Source: Lutjanus erythropterus (lineage: Eukaryota > Chordata > Actinopteri > Lutjaniformes > Lutjanidae). Taken from it: DNA of 64,000 bases. Shown one piece after another: positions 48,120 to 64,000 of this stretch. Numbering within the stretch: the first letter of the stretch is position 1; each line of letters opens with the position of its first letter. The stretch covers positions 36,469,260-36,533,259 of the forward strand of contig CM034603.1 in assembly GCA_020091685.1 (NCBI GenBank). Direction: 5' to 3'. The notes below the pieces were generated by a model. That model saw only the letters and a program-made list of their open reading frames with translations, was not told the DNA's origin and searched no databases. The position numbers and the translations under genes are program-made.

Positions 48120-49370
48120 AACCTAAAGGATTCTTACTTTAACCATAACAGGTTAGAAGTTAGGGTCATTACATAAGTTCTTCTTTGGTGGTGTCAGTAG
48201 CACTGTGAGGTAATATAATTTTCAATATTTATCACCTTTATTACCTCAGTGAACAATTACAGCACAGAGTCAGAGAAATTAAGAGTGGTGCAAAATAAAC
48301 TCTGATCTAAAGTAGTTTAAGATAGAGGCTAATGTTATATTATGTTCTTGAGTTGAAGTTTGAAATAAATATGCTTTTCCCTCACAGGTTAATGATGCTT
48401 AATTGTTTGCCAGATGCTCCTGCAGACTGTCTCACACAGGTGTGTTTGATTGATTTGGCTGATTAGACCTCTCATCATTACTGTATGGGTGTCAGCAGAA
48501 CTTCCTGACTCTACTGTTTGTTTTAATGTACTTGTTCGGACAGAACAACCTATAAATTGGATTTTTTTTATTAGTAGCCAAAGTACAGTAAAAACACCTG
48601 TGTGAGGTGACAGGTTATTTATTTTTTTCTTTCAGTAAAATCTAGTTGTTGTGTCAGGGCTCTGTATTGTGCGTTTTAATTCAAACAGGATCATCATTAA
48701 CATTAATTACACCTGTGTTTTTGCTGCTATAACGATTAATGATAGAGCAGGAAACTGGTAAGTACCTCTGGTTGGATGTGGCAGACTGCCAGCGTCCTCT
48801 CAATGTGTTTGACTTGAATTAATTTTAATTTTTAATTTTAATTTGGGTGATTAGACCTCTCCTCATTACCATGTGGGCATCAACAGAACAAGTTCGATTG
48901 ATTATTCCCTGACTCGACTGTTCTCAGTCTTTGTTTTTCAGCCAAGAACCTGATTAACTACATTACATTTAAAATTTAAAAATATTTTAAAAAGACAGAT
49001 TACTGGTTGCTCCGTTGCTTTAGATGAACAATTTGTCTTATTGGAAAACTGGGGAAAGAAAAAAAGAATAATCAGGAATGTGAGCCAGGAAGTCCTAATA
49101 ATAAATTCTGACACTGAGGAAGATTTGTAATGGTTGAAACATGTTGGCATTTTCAATATGCGTGCCTGGATTGCCTTCCTGATTAATTTGTTTAACTACT
49201 ATCATGTAAAAATAAATAAATAAATAAAAATGGCAGAATGCCACGAAAACCACTGCTTCATATTATTAATGTAATTGCTTTGTTTATTTCTTAGACGAGC
49301 CACTGCATGAATGTCATTTCCCTTTCCCTTTTTACTAATAATTGGTCAATTAAAACTAAATTTTTCGGCG
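48120..49370. other. Spacer between PRDX1 and HORMAD1-like gene
   Basis: No gene seen. It holds a diverged direct repeat: 48462-48521 and 48845-48921 share 'tgattagacctctc.tcatta', 'tgtgggcatcaacagaac'-type words and a 'ttccctgact.gactgtt' end. A short (AAAT)n run is at 49208-49228. Confidence 0.45.
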
Positions 49371-49377
49371 GGAAAAG

Positions 49378-49612
49378 GGTCATGTCTAGAAGGAAACTCC
49401 AGACACGCGAGATCTCGCGAGAGTTATGATTTTAATTCACACCATGATCTTAGCTCTGACCAGGTGTTTTCTGCCACTAAATCTACCCTAATAATCTTAA
49501 ACACAGCAGTGTCACAATATAAAACATAATTAGTTTCTACAACATACGCAGCGAAGAAACAATACGTTCAAATCTCGCGAGAGTTTCGTAAAACAAGGGT
49601 TCCCTGGCTAAT
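49378..49612 (+). promoter_or_regulatory. Paired-TCTCGCGAGA promoter module, HORMAD1 copy
   Basis: Perfect palindromes TCTCGCGAGA at 49413-49422 and 49573-49582 lie 160 bp apart. The left arm is TGTCTAGAAGGAAACTCCAG and the right arm ends ACAAGGGTTCCC. An inverted homologous copy is at 61273-61500. The module ends about 230 bp before the HORMAD1 ATG. TCTCGCGAGA is a known vertebrate promoter motif bound by BANP. Confidence 0.75.
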
Positions 49613-49840
49613 ATTGGATAAGTTTAGTTAGTGTTAGACTGTAGCGTAACCTATTTACAAATGAAATAGGCTTCATAGAATAGCTCTAACATATTAAAAT
49701 ACTCCTGGGTTAAAAGCTGACCTTAGTATAGTCTTAAAGTTTGCTGTATTAGCTGAGACTGAATATTCATGTATTAGAAGTTAATTAATCGTTAGCATTA
49801 TCGATACCTAGCCAGCTAACCCTGAAGAGCAGAGGAGAAG

Positions 49841-52800
49841 ATGGCAGCTGGGAGGATGTGCATTAGGAAGAGCAAAGAGGAAACTGCTGAGGTTTGAACA
49901 CAAAACATACAGGCTAACTAACGATAATAAGTTTACCTTTTAATTAACTCAGTTTGTGTATTTATGAGTCAGTGTTATGATTTTTCCACGTCTTGTCTGC
50001 TGTGGAAGTCACTCGAAGTAGACAATGGCGCCATCGTGCGCATTTGTCTACATATAACATATAGCGTGGCTCTATGTTGTCTTCGTGTACACAACATGTG
50101 TGTTTCTTTGTTTTGAAGTGGACAGGATTGTTCCAGAATGAGTTGAAAACCGAGCAGGAGTCTCTGGTGTTCGTGAAGAGGATGATGGCTGTGGCCGTCT
50201 CCTCCATCACCTACCTCAGAGGGATTTTTCCAGAAGATGCTTACAGATCCAGATACCTGGAAGGTGAACACAAAGAGCCTTGAAGTTTTGGAAAACCTGG
50301 AAAATTCCTGCATGGCTCACTTCATACAGAGTTATTACAGTTTTTATGTTTCACTGGTTTTTAGTTTTGTTTTTATTCAGTTTAGTTTCCAGAGTGGATC
50401 TGGATCTCAGTCGTTTACAAATGTTTAGTTTAGTTTTTATTAGTTTCAGTATTAGTTTAATGTTCTTTTACTGTGAGGCAAGATTTAAGAAGTTCAGAAT
50501 AGCTATTACAGTACAAATATAATACGACTCAGTGAATAAACATAGACACCCCAGTTTCAACAACAACGCACCAAGACATTTCCTGTATATTTTACATTTT
50601 ATTTTAGTTCATTTTGTAAGTACACAATATTGTTTGTTAGTTGTTTTTATTTCTAACTAAAATGTTTTTTCCACATCTAGTTTTCATTTTTAGTTTAGTT
50701 TTACACTTCAGTTTTAGACCGACTGATAATATATGAGCAGCAATGTTAGTTTGTCAGTTGATCGAAAGAAAATTAGTTGCCAACAATTTTGATAATCAGT
50801 TAATTATTTCAGTCATTTTTCAAACAAAAATGTCAAACATTTGCTGGTTCCAGCATCTTAAATGTGAGGATTTGTTGCTTTTCCTTGTCATTTATGATAG
50901 TAAATTAAACATTTTTTAGATTTTGGACTGTTGTTTGCACAAAAGAAGCAGTTTGAAGATGTCACTTTGGGCTCTAGGAACTTATGATGAGCATTTTTCA
51001 TGAGTTGTTTTCATATTTTATAGTCTAAATGATCAATCGATTAATTGTGAAAATAACTGGCAGATAATTGATAATGTGATAATGTGATTGATAATAAGTC
51101 AAAAGACAGTGTTTGTTAATCTGCACTGTAATTCCAGCTGCAGTGGTAACCCTGGCTAAAAAGGAAAAAAAAATACTATTTACAACATTTTACAAGATCA
51201 TGGTGGTAATCACTTGATCACTACTAATAAATGCTGTTTTTTTCATGTCATGTGTCATATGTTGTTTGCCATTTCAACAGATTTGTGCCTCAAAGTTTTG
51301 CGTGAAGACTGCAGCGCCTCTGGGGCCAGTAAAGTTGTGAAATGGTAATTATAATATCCTTTATCCTGAATGCTCTCAGACAGTACAGTAACATTTTAGT
51401 CTGCTGGCTACAGCAGCCTGCTTAACACCAGAAGTCAGACCCATTTTTACAACAGATAACCTGTAGAGATAACTAGCAGTTGGTGTCTTGAAGATAATTT
51501 CCTATCTTAATTGATGTTTTCACACTGTTCAATTTTGTTTTTTTTCCAGGATGATGGGCTGCTTTGATGCATTAGAGAGGCATTATGTAAGTAAAAGCAA
51601 CAGTGAATTTGTTCAGTGTTTCATCTGGTCTGACTACTTATACTATTGTTCGATGTTGTCCTCTTAACAGCTGCAGATTGTATTCATTGGGGTAAGTAAA
51701 TTAAGTAAGTACAGCAAGAGATGTGACGCTTTGCTTACGAGGAGAAAAAAGTGTCCAGTAATAACTCTGTACAACATGTTTTTGCAATCTAGGTGTACAC
51801 CAATCCAGATGAACCTAATGTAAGTTATATTTTAATATACTGAAAAATTATTTGTTGAGATGAACAGAAACAAGCTTTTGTAAACTTCTAATTCCAGTGT
51901 TTAGTCTGATCAGTATTATGAAACATGTAGACTTCTTTTTTTCTTTTTGCAGTGCATTGTTGAGTCATACCAGTTTAAATTCAAATACACTGAGAAGGGA
52001 CCAGAGATGGACATACTCAGGTTTGGATGGACACTTTCTAGTTGTGCTTCCACTGCAGGAACTTTTCACAGGAACTAGAATGCTTTGGAGGAACTCAGTG
52101 TGTTTGCATTGCAGGGACCAGGGTAGACATGAAGTCCTGGAAACATTATTTTACCCCCCAAAAAGGCATTGCCCAGGGGGTGGTACTTTCCAACATACGG
52201 GGGTGTTGGGTGGTGGGACTTCCAGCACAGCGCATGTCTGATTGATTGAGTGCTTGCAATATTTTATTTCAACCACCAGTTTTAAAAATATGCAGCCACA
52301 AACTAGTTGGGTTTTGTCTGTTGTGCTTCAACACATCAGCATGGAGTTTCAGAGAAAACCATTCAGATGGGAAGATGATGAAGTCTTGTTGTTGTAGTGT
52401 CACACAAATAATCACGCAGAAATCAGGGGTCAGCAGACTAATTTTCCCTTTCTTTACGGGTCTTAAAATGCAATGGACATGCAGACAACAACGAGCTGGA
52501 ACTGCATTATATTCTGTGAAAAAGAAAAACTAGTTTTCATATTGGCCATTAATTGGACAGCTTATACTTATATGTACAGACAGATAGTGATAGACTAATG
52601 ACCCACACATGTGCTTGAATAATGATATAACCTCCATGAAACCACAGGAACAACGATGTGGAGATGCAGGTGACGCTGGAGGACACTAAGAGAGCCTCAG
52701 TGCTGCTCATCAGGAAGCTCTTCCTGCTCATGCAGAACCTGGACGTCCTCCCCAACAACGTCTACCTCACCATGAAGCTCTACTATTACGATGACAGTAA

Positions 52801-54589
52801 GAGACATTCCTGTCTCAGCAGAACAAAATGAAACCACTTTACTGCTTGCGTGGTAAAAACATCTCCTGCTCTCCTTTCAAAGTCACCCCTGCTGACTACC
52901 AGCCGCCGGGCTTCAAGGAGGGCGAATGCGACAGCCTCTGGTTCGAAGGCGTAGCTGTGCACTTCAAGGTGGGTGAGGTGCAGACGGCGTTCCACACCCT
53001 GAAAGTGCGCGTGTCAGCAGAGCAAGGGCGGCTGAACAAGCTTCATGAAGGGAACCACCTGAGGGAGACCAGCCATGTTCCTCTGAGCAATCCTCCACAG
53101 AGGGAAGCCATCAAGGTGGGTGAGAAAGAGGATTATTTCAGTGCTGGATTTTAGTTTACTGTAAACAAACACGACATTCCCTCTTTCATGTAACGAGGAT
53201 GGTTTTTCAGTTGGTGCATTTTGCTGCCGGTGTATTTTAATTGTCTGTAAACTCCTGCTTACAGGATTCTCATGAGAAAACATATGTGGAAGATGATCTA
53301 CCTTCTGAAGATGGTAAGTCTTTGTTGCTATGCTACCAGGGGGTGAAAGTAGGCCGGCATGGTTCGGTACTCCGTACCATTAAAAGGGCTATTTCAAATT
53401 TAAGAGTGCAGCTACCCAACTTGAAATCTGAAAATCTTCTGCAGACCACCCAAGTCTTTAATCACAACTCTGATCAACACACAAAACTAAACATACCAGT
53501 GATGAGATGTAAGAAAAATGAAGAATAGCACATTTTAAATCCCATGGCTTGTTTTTTTTGTCTTTTGCTTTTTTTAAGTTCTGATTGCTGAAAATGAATC
53601 ATTAATTTTTAATTCAGACTGACAAAACTGAACCCTAAAAAAGCACTAAAAGATTCAGTATGCAGCACCAGGAGGAGGACGCAGCAGCTGCCCGCCAAAG
53701 TCCACATGCAACAACACGTCACAATGACATTTCTAACAAGTGATAATGTTAGACCAACAGAAAGAACAGATACTTTGCTTCAAAATTTCTCCAGTGTTTA
53801 TGTTTTTAATCCGTGCTGGAGGGAAACTCGCTGCCTCTCCAGAACTGTTTAGTTACTGATGTTTAACATGAACTTCAGCTGCAGCTGACAGGCTGATATC
53901 GAGTGCTGTGGGGTTTTGGCAGGCAGTCAGGTGTTCTGCAAAAAATTTCCAAGTAAAATAACAAATAAAGTATGTTGTGATGTTTCATGATGTTAAGTTT
54001 TATTCTGGCGACACAGACAGCAGGTCAAACAAGCTGTATGACTTCCATGGGTTGATCTGTAACTCTGGCTGGAGGGCTGCGATTGTACTGTTTCTGTACT
54101 TTGATTTTTTTCATGACCAAACCAACACCGGTGTGTTTTGCTTTGATGGAAAAAATGTTTGCCATTTCATTGTGCACACAAGAGACATTTTGAGATTAGG
54201 CTTGGGTGATGTCTGCCAAATTGATGATGTGAACAGTGAAACATCGCCATGGACGATGATGTCGGTGCTGGATTTTAGAGAAAATCTACAAATCTACTTT
54301 AACCCCTGGTTGCTTCTGGTAACAAAACTGTAAAATATGTCAGAGGGTTTACACTGTTGACTTTCCTTTAAACAGAGTCTGCACAGTTCAAGAAACCTAC
54401 AAGAGCTCTGGCAAAGGTACAGTTACTAGAGGCATGATTATATTGGAGTACACAGGTTACAGAAAAGTAAATAACATTAGAGCTTCATGAATTGTAATAA
54501 TGCAAACTGGACAGGTGATTATCTTTTTTGTCTTATCTTAGAAAAATGCAGCTGCCAAAAATCTGGCAAAGAAGAAAAGAAGAATTTAG
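49841..54589 (+). CDS. hormad1: HORMA domain-containing protein 1-like (meiotic chromosome axis)
   Basis: Twelve exons: 49841-49891, 50119-50263, 51281-51344, 51550-51586, 51671-51691, 51793-51819, 51953-52020, 52648-52796, 52883-53115, 53265-53313, 54376-54416 and 54542-54589 (TAG). All phases agree, giving 310 residues. The HORMA fold spans about residues 18-240: [129 protein letters not shown] and [15 protein letters not shown]. The C-terminus is short and basic ([20 protein letters not shown] then KRRI). HORMAD1 marks unsynapsed axes and supports double-strand break formation and synapsis. VGEVxTxFH and [15 protein letters not shown] favour HORMAD1 over HORMAD2, although the length is nearer HORMAD2 (307) than human HORMAD1 (394). 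The N-terminal 17 residues are not conserved. Confidence 0.88.
50750..51080. mobile_element. Decayed MITE copy in HORMAD1 intron 2
   Basis: 'cttaaatgtgaggatttgttgc', 'gattttggactgttgtttgc' and 'gatgagcatttttcatgag' match the GCTGCAAC-family copies at 7653 and 17352. Terminal repeats are no longer clear. Confidence 0.5.
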
Positions 54590-54896
54590 ATACAACATTA
54601 CACAAAATGACAGTGAAGTTAAACACAAACATGAACCATTTCTTCGTTTTACTGCCATGTTAAACAGTTTAATGTTACGTTACAACTGATCTGATAAGCA
54701 AAATGTGTTGGACAGGTTCCATACATTATTATCTCTACCTACAAGGCACGATGTTAAAGTCACAGTTCTAATTTAGGCAACATTGTACAAAAGGTGTACA
54801 CAGAGTGAACAATCTAGATTAATTAAATCAATACAAAGTGCTTCATTTATTAGTATTTTGCCTGTATAAAAATATATTGACATGTATTGTTTAAGA

Positions 54897-54902
54897 AATA
54901 AA
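54897..54902 (+). terminator. HORMAD1 polyadenylation signal AATAAA
   Basis: AATAAA 308 bp after the stop is the best signal. On the other strand, AATAAA at 54851-54846 may end ALDH9A1, so the two 3' UTRs could overlap. Confidence 0.55.
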
Positions 54903-55300
54903 GTTTGACTTGTAAACAACACTGTAAGATGTTATTCTGTACACGGATGACAGAATATATTAAGCAAGAAACACAGTGCAAATCATGTATCACAATATGA
55001 GACTCGAATCTCCTCCTTTAGAAGCTGAAATCAACCAAGGTTCAGTAAAAACTTAGAACAATCTTTGATTTGATCAGTCAGCTAGTTGTTTCTGATTGCC
55101 TCAGTGTTACATTTTCTTCACATTCAGAGAATCATCATGGCTCGTTTTCTGGACAGACTTCATTTCCCTTCATCGTGGCTTGTTTCTCATCACTTTGAGC
55201 GCCAGCGTTTGATGGTCCTTCCCTGCGTGATGGAGGTGTTCTGGTCCAGATCGTTTGTTTCAGTCTCTGGGTCGGTGTTTACAGCTCCGCCACCTTCCTC

Positions 55301-60899
<5,599 letters not shown>

Positions 60900-61272
60900 A
60901 ATAAAACTGGCTCTACCGCTCGGAGTTTAGCCAATAACTGTAAAACATACAATACATACTGTAAGTTAACGCCGTACAACACTGACACCTAATAAAGCAA
61001 AACCGACAACATTAGAAAACGTCACACAAGTTCCACTCAACTAACTAAACTCACTTCAGCAGTTAGCTGCACCAAGTGTACAAAACGTTGGTTATTTTTC
61101 TCTCACTTTATCATGTGTAATGTTTCACCAATGTATTTAGTTCTTGGTAAACTTACGTAGTGGCTCCTTCGCACGTTTTACGCTTTTAATGTTATGAATA
61201 TGAATAACAGCTCATATAATGTTCGGTTAACGTAGCGTTGCTTTGCCGAGGCTCAACCTGCAGGTCGTGTTT

Positions 61273-61500
61273 GGAAAGGAACCCTTGATTTTTAACTCTC
61301 GCGAGATTTTCACGCATTGTTAATTTATTATACACGTTGCACAAAATAGACATCTTTTATAATTGACAATTTGTAGCTAATGTCTAGGTATGGCTGTGGA
61401 CAAAAAAACGTAATTAATTTCAGGGAAATATCATGGTTTGTTTTTTTTTAATGGTCACTGTCGCGAGATTTTTTGCGGGTCTGGGGTTCCCTTCTAGACA
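61273..61500 (-). promoter_or_regulatory. Paired-TCTCGCGAGA promoter module, ALDH9A1 copy (inverted)
   Basis: Perfect TCTCGCGAGA at 61297-61306 and one-mismatch TGTCGCGAGA at 61459-61468 lie 162 bp apart. Outer arms GGAACCCTTGATTTTT (left) and GGGTTCCCTTCTAGACAC (right) match the reverse complement of the HORMAD1-side copy at 49378-49612. It lies about 400-600 bp upstream of the ALDH9A1 ATG and about 1 kb upstream of the divergent UCK2 ATG. A GC box (GGAGGCGGGGCTT) lies at 61512-61524. Confidence 0.75.
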
Positions 61501-61738
61501 CTACCCAACCTGGAGGCGGGGCTTGAGCGTTAACAGTCATCCAGCCAGTCGAACGTATCAAACGATTGGATATTTTCACTGTCAATCACAAAAAAAGCTC
61601 ATAATTACAAATTAATAGTTTAATTTTAGTCAAACCGGACACGTATTAAGCTTAAACTATATCGTATGACGTGTGATTTAATGTAAATTAATGTAAATAA
61701 AATTGGGAGTGTATTTTTAAGGGATTTAGATTGTGAGC

Positions 61739-62383
61739 AGAAGGTGGCGGTAATGCATCAATAAACTGGATGCCAACCGCCGTAAATTAGGAAGAAGAAG
61801 AAGAGGTGTCACTGTGAAACTTAGGTCCAGATCCACACTGAGTTAAACAAAATAGGAGCAGCATTTATGTAACAGATTTTCATTTCAAAACAGAGGAAGG
61901 ATAATTGAGGAATATTAAATTTGCACGGGAGAAATGCTTGCAATACTGTTTCCAGTGCAGTGGGTAGAAGAGACAAGAGCAATCATTTGTTCAGATACAA
62001 GTTCACTTTTTGTTTTACAGAACAGACATTCAGACATTTTGATATAAATACAACACACAATCCAAATCATGGGTCTTACTGGGAGATTTTTATAGTTAGT
62101 ATAAATAGTATAAAATTTCTGCAGCTGTGAAGTACCATGGAAGCCTAAGTTAGTGGGAGGTCAAGAGAAATTCATGAATTAAGAACTCTGATGCTATTTT
62201 AGTGTATGGATTTTTAGGATTACTTAATTAACTAACAGAAAGTAAACAAACAAACAATGGATGGATACATTTATATGTGCCTTGACAAAAAGAAGTTGTG
62301 ATCCATATTTATTTCCGGATGGGGGCGGTGATGAGCCGATTCGTTGTTTGTCAACCGCCAATAAACGTCGAAGAAGAAGAAGC
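61739..62383. repeat. Two direct copies of a GGCGGTnATG...GAAGAAGAAGAAG repeat before UCK2
   Basis: Copy 1 (about 61739-61805) and copy 2 (about 62315-62383) share GGCGGTAATG/GGCGGTGATG, 'gccaaccgcc'/'gtcaaccgcc', 'taaa' and the (GAA)n GAAGAAGAAGAAG end. This is a frequent short repeat in fish promoters. Copy 2 ends about 70 bp before the UCK2 ATG. The stretch between them (61806-62314) shows nothing else. Confidence 0.6.
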
Positions 62384-62453
62384 GGCGCCGTTGTGGGAGG
62401 AGCTTCGCCACAATGATCTTCCAGCACTGCAGTTCACACAGCACATTGCAAGT

Positions 62454-62558
62454 ATGGCCGGGGACAGTGAGACACATCTAAGGGACCGTGACGAGAACAC
62501 CAACATTATTCGACAACCTTTTCTCATCGGTGTCTCCGGAGGCACCGCCAGCGGAAAG
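62454..62558 (+). CDS. uck2: UCK2, uridine-cytidine kinase 2, first coding exon (partial)
   Basis: ATG at 62454 opens 35 codons ([20 protein letters not shown] then [15 protein letters not shown]) ending at a donor (AAG then GTTAGC). The P-loop [10 protein letters not shown] is the ATP-binding Walker A of uridine-cytidine kinases, and the exon ends right after its Lys as in human UCK2 (next codons would encode Ser-Ser). UCK2 phosphorylates uridine and cytidine with ATP, the first step of pyrimidine salvage. The remaining exons lie beyond 64000. MAGDSE and the ALDH9A1 neighbour support UCK2 over UCK1 or UCKL1. Confidence 0.9.
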
Positions 62559-63425
62559 GTTAGCACCCTCGCTGACTCATTTGTCGGTTTTCGCGAACTG
62601 TCATGGTCAGATTTTGAGCTAAAATCACGGCAGATGGTCAGTCGGCAGCCGGCTGCTCGGTGACCGCGTGGCTTCAGCGAAGCAACGTTGAGGCTTGATT
62701 GACAGCTCTATCATCTGTTTAACCAGCCAGCTCACAGCTAGCACTAGTTTAGCTAGCTTAGCATGCCTATTTTTACTGGACTTTGAGTGTGTTGAGATGC
62801 GCCTTTCTCTTTCCGTACGGGGAAGGCGGTTGTTAGCAGGACCGGCTAACTTCAGTCTACGTGGAGATTGATGTTAGCTCACTTAGCCGCCATGCTAAAT
62901 TCCATCACACGCTAGCCGGCTGCGCTAGACAATAGCTGGCTGGTGTTAGCTTGCCTCAGGGCTAACGGAGCTGTTTGTAAACATTGAACTCCACTTGTTT
63001 CCTGTTTAGAATATCTGTATCCGACTATAACCGTGTTTTTCTACCAGGAAATTACCCGCTGTATAACGTTAACCGCATTTTTTAGTGACCTGAGTTAACC
63101 TCTACCGTTAACCTAGATGTTGGTCCAACGTAACGGATGATAACAGACGCAGGCGCCAGCGGGAAACAACAGATCGAAAGATTTCTTTAAAGCCATCGCG
63201 CCCACGTCTCTTTGTTCTATGCGGATACAGTTTCAACAATAAATCAGTTTTGTCCGGGATGAGTAGCGCAACCTTAACCGAAATTATACACAGAAACAGA
63301 CCCCCGGTTAAATTTTTATAACATTCTTCCGTTGCCTTTTACCGTAACTTGCGCGGATGCGTGGGCAGTCACGGTGCTAAACCAGCGGTGGCTCGCCGCC
63401 TCTGACCTGCTTCTTGCTCACTGAA

Positions 63426-63491
<66 letters not shown>

Positions 63492-64000
63492 GTGAGTATT
63501 TTTAAAGACGTCATTGGATTTCTTTGTTATGAACCGACTGTAATTTTGCGTCTGAGAGCGGTGCTAGAAACCACACCTGGAGTTGTACTGAAAAGCCGCA
63601 CAGTGAGATGTTCTTTAAAACCAAAGCTCTGAAATCTTTGTTTCACTCTGAGTTTAGGTAGATTACAGAATTAGATATGAAGGCCAAGACTCGCATGTCT
63701 CCAGTCTGTCCCAGATATCGGCACGTTGACACTGAGCATGTGTTGTTTTCCTTCCTGAAAACCCCTCACAAGGGACTGGACGAAGGCTTGTCTGTACTGT
63801 TTTGACGCCAGACTTTTAATCACTAACTTGGTTGTTCGTGGGGTTGGATCGTGTAATTTTAGCCTCATCCTGTGAAAGCAGCCCCCCCTCCCTTCAGTGC
63901 GGCAGCAATGCAGATTGTTCTGTATTTTCATTGGTCAAGTCAAGCATAGATCGGCTTTTCTTGGGAAACTCTATTGATGGGAAAATATTTTAGCAGATAC
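62559..64000 (+). other. UCK2 intron 1 (start only)
   Basis: No exon of UCK2 or any other gene is seen. The first 450 bases are rich in GCTAGC/TTAGC words and CpG, typical of the downstream part of a CpG-rich promoter. A (CA)n tract is listed separately. The rest appears unique. Confidence 0.6.
63428..63490. repeat. (CA)n microsatellite
   Basis: About 31 uninterrupted CA units in UCK2 intron 1. Confidence 0.95.

Noticed and set aside
52021..52241. Frame running on from HORMAD1 exon 7
   Set aside because: It reads through the donor at 52021 into intron; the phased downstream exon at 52648 restores the conserved HORMA sequence.

Overview
This is a vertebrate nuclear window, almost certainly from a ray-finned (teleost) fish. 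All seven recognisable genes are split by GT-AG introns and encode proteins that align end to end with known vertebrate families. The intergenic and intronic DNA is full of short inverted-repeat DNA transposons, a tRNA-derived SINE, a degraded LINE and microsatellites of the kind common in teleosts. There is no operon structure, CRISPR array, prophage or bacterial cassette. The species cannot be named from the sequence alone.

Layout from left to right: 1-2.1 kb is repeat-bearing DNA with no recognised gene. TMEM69 (minus, 2121-3606) is head-to-head with GPBP1L1 (plus, coding 11531-27110, ten coding exons). About 2.4 kb of gene-poor DNA follows, then NASP (minus, coding 31165-35688, twelve coding exons plus non-coding first and last exons). 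A 5.8 kb repeat-rich spacer with a decayed ~40-bp minisatellite precedes PRDX1 (plus, coding 45082-47699, with a TATA-box promoter near 41.76 kb). A HORMAD1-like meiotic gene (plus, 49841-54589, twelve exons) is tail-to-tail with ALDH9A1 (minus, 55301-60899, eleven exons). The window ends in the large first intron of UCK2, whose first coding exon is 62454-62558. Every exon junction was phased by hand; the predicted proteins are 248 (TMEM69), 496 (GPBP1L1), 474 (NASP), 198 (PRDX1), 310 (HORMAD1-like) and 518 (ALDH9A1) residues.

These are housekeeping or germline genes with no shared pathway: mitochondrial or membrane (TMEM69), transcription (GPBP1L1), histone H1/H3 chaperone (NASP), peroxide reduction (PRDX1), meiotic axis (HORMAD1), carnitine precursor synthesis (ALDH9A1) and pyrimidine salvage (UCK2). 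The order joins the human 1p34.1 set (TMEM69, GPBP1L1, NASP, PRDX1) to genes that lie on human 1q (HORMAD1; ALDH9A1-UCK2).

The most unusual signal is regulatory. A ~230-bp module with two TCTCGCGAGA-type palindromes ~160 bp apart and conserved outer arms lies upstream of HORMAD1 and, in inverted orientation, upstream of ALDH9A1. A one-mismatch copy of the same palindrome lies just upstream of the PRDX1 TATA box. The module looks like a small inverted-repeat mobile element that carries paired CGCG (BANP-type) promoter motifs. I saw no previously undescribed enzymatic or defence system.
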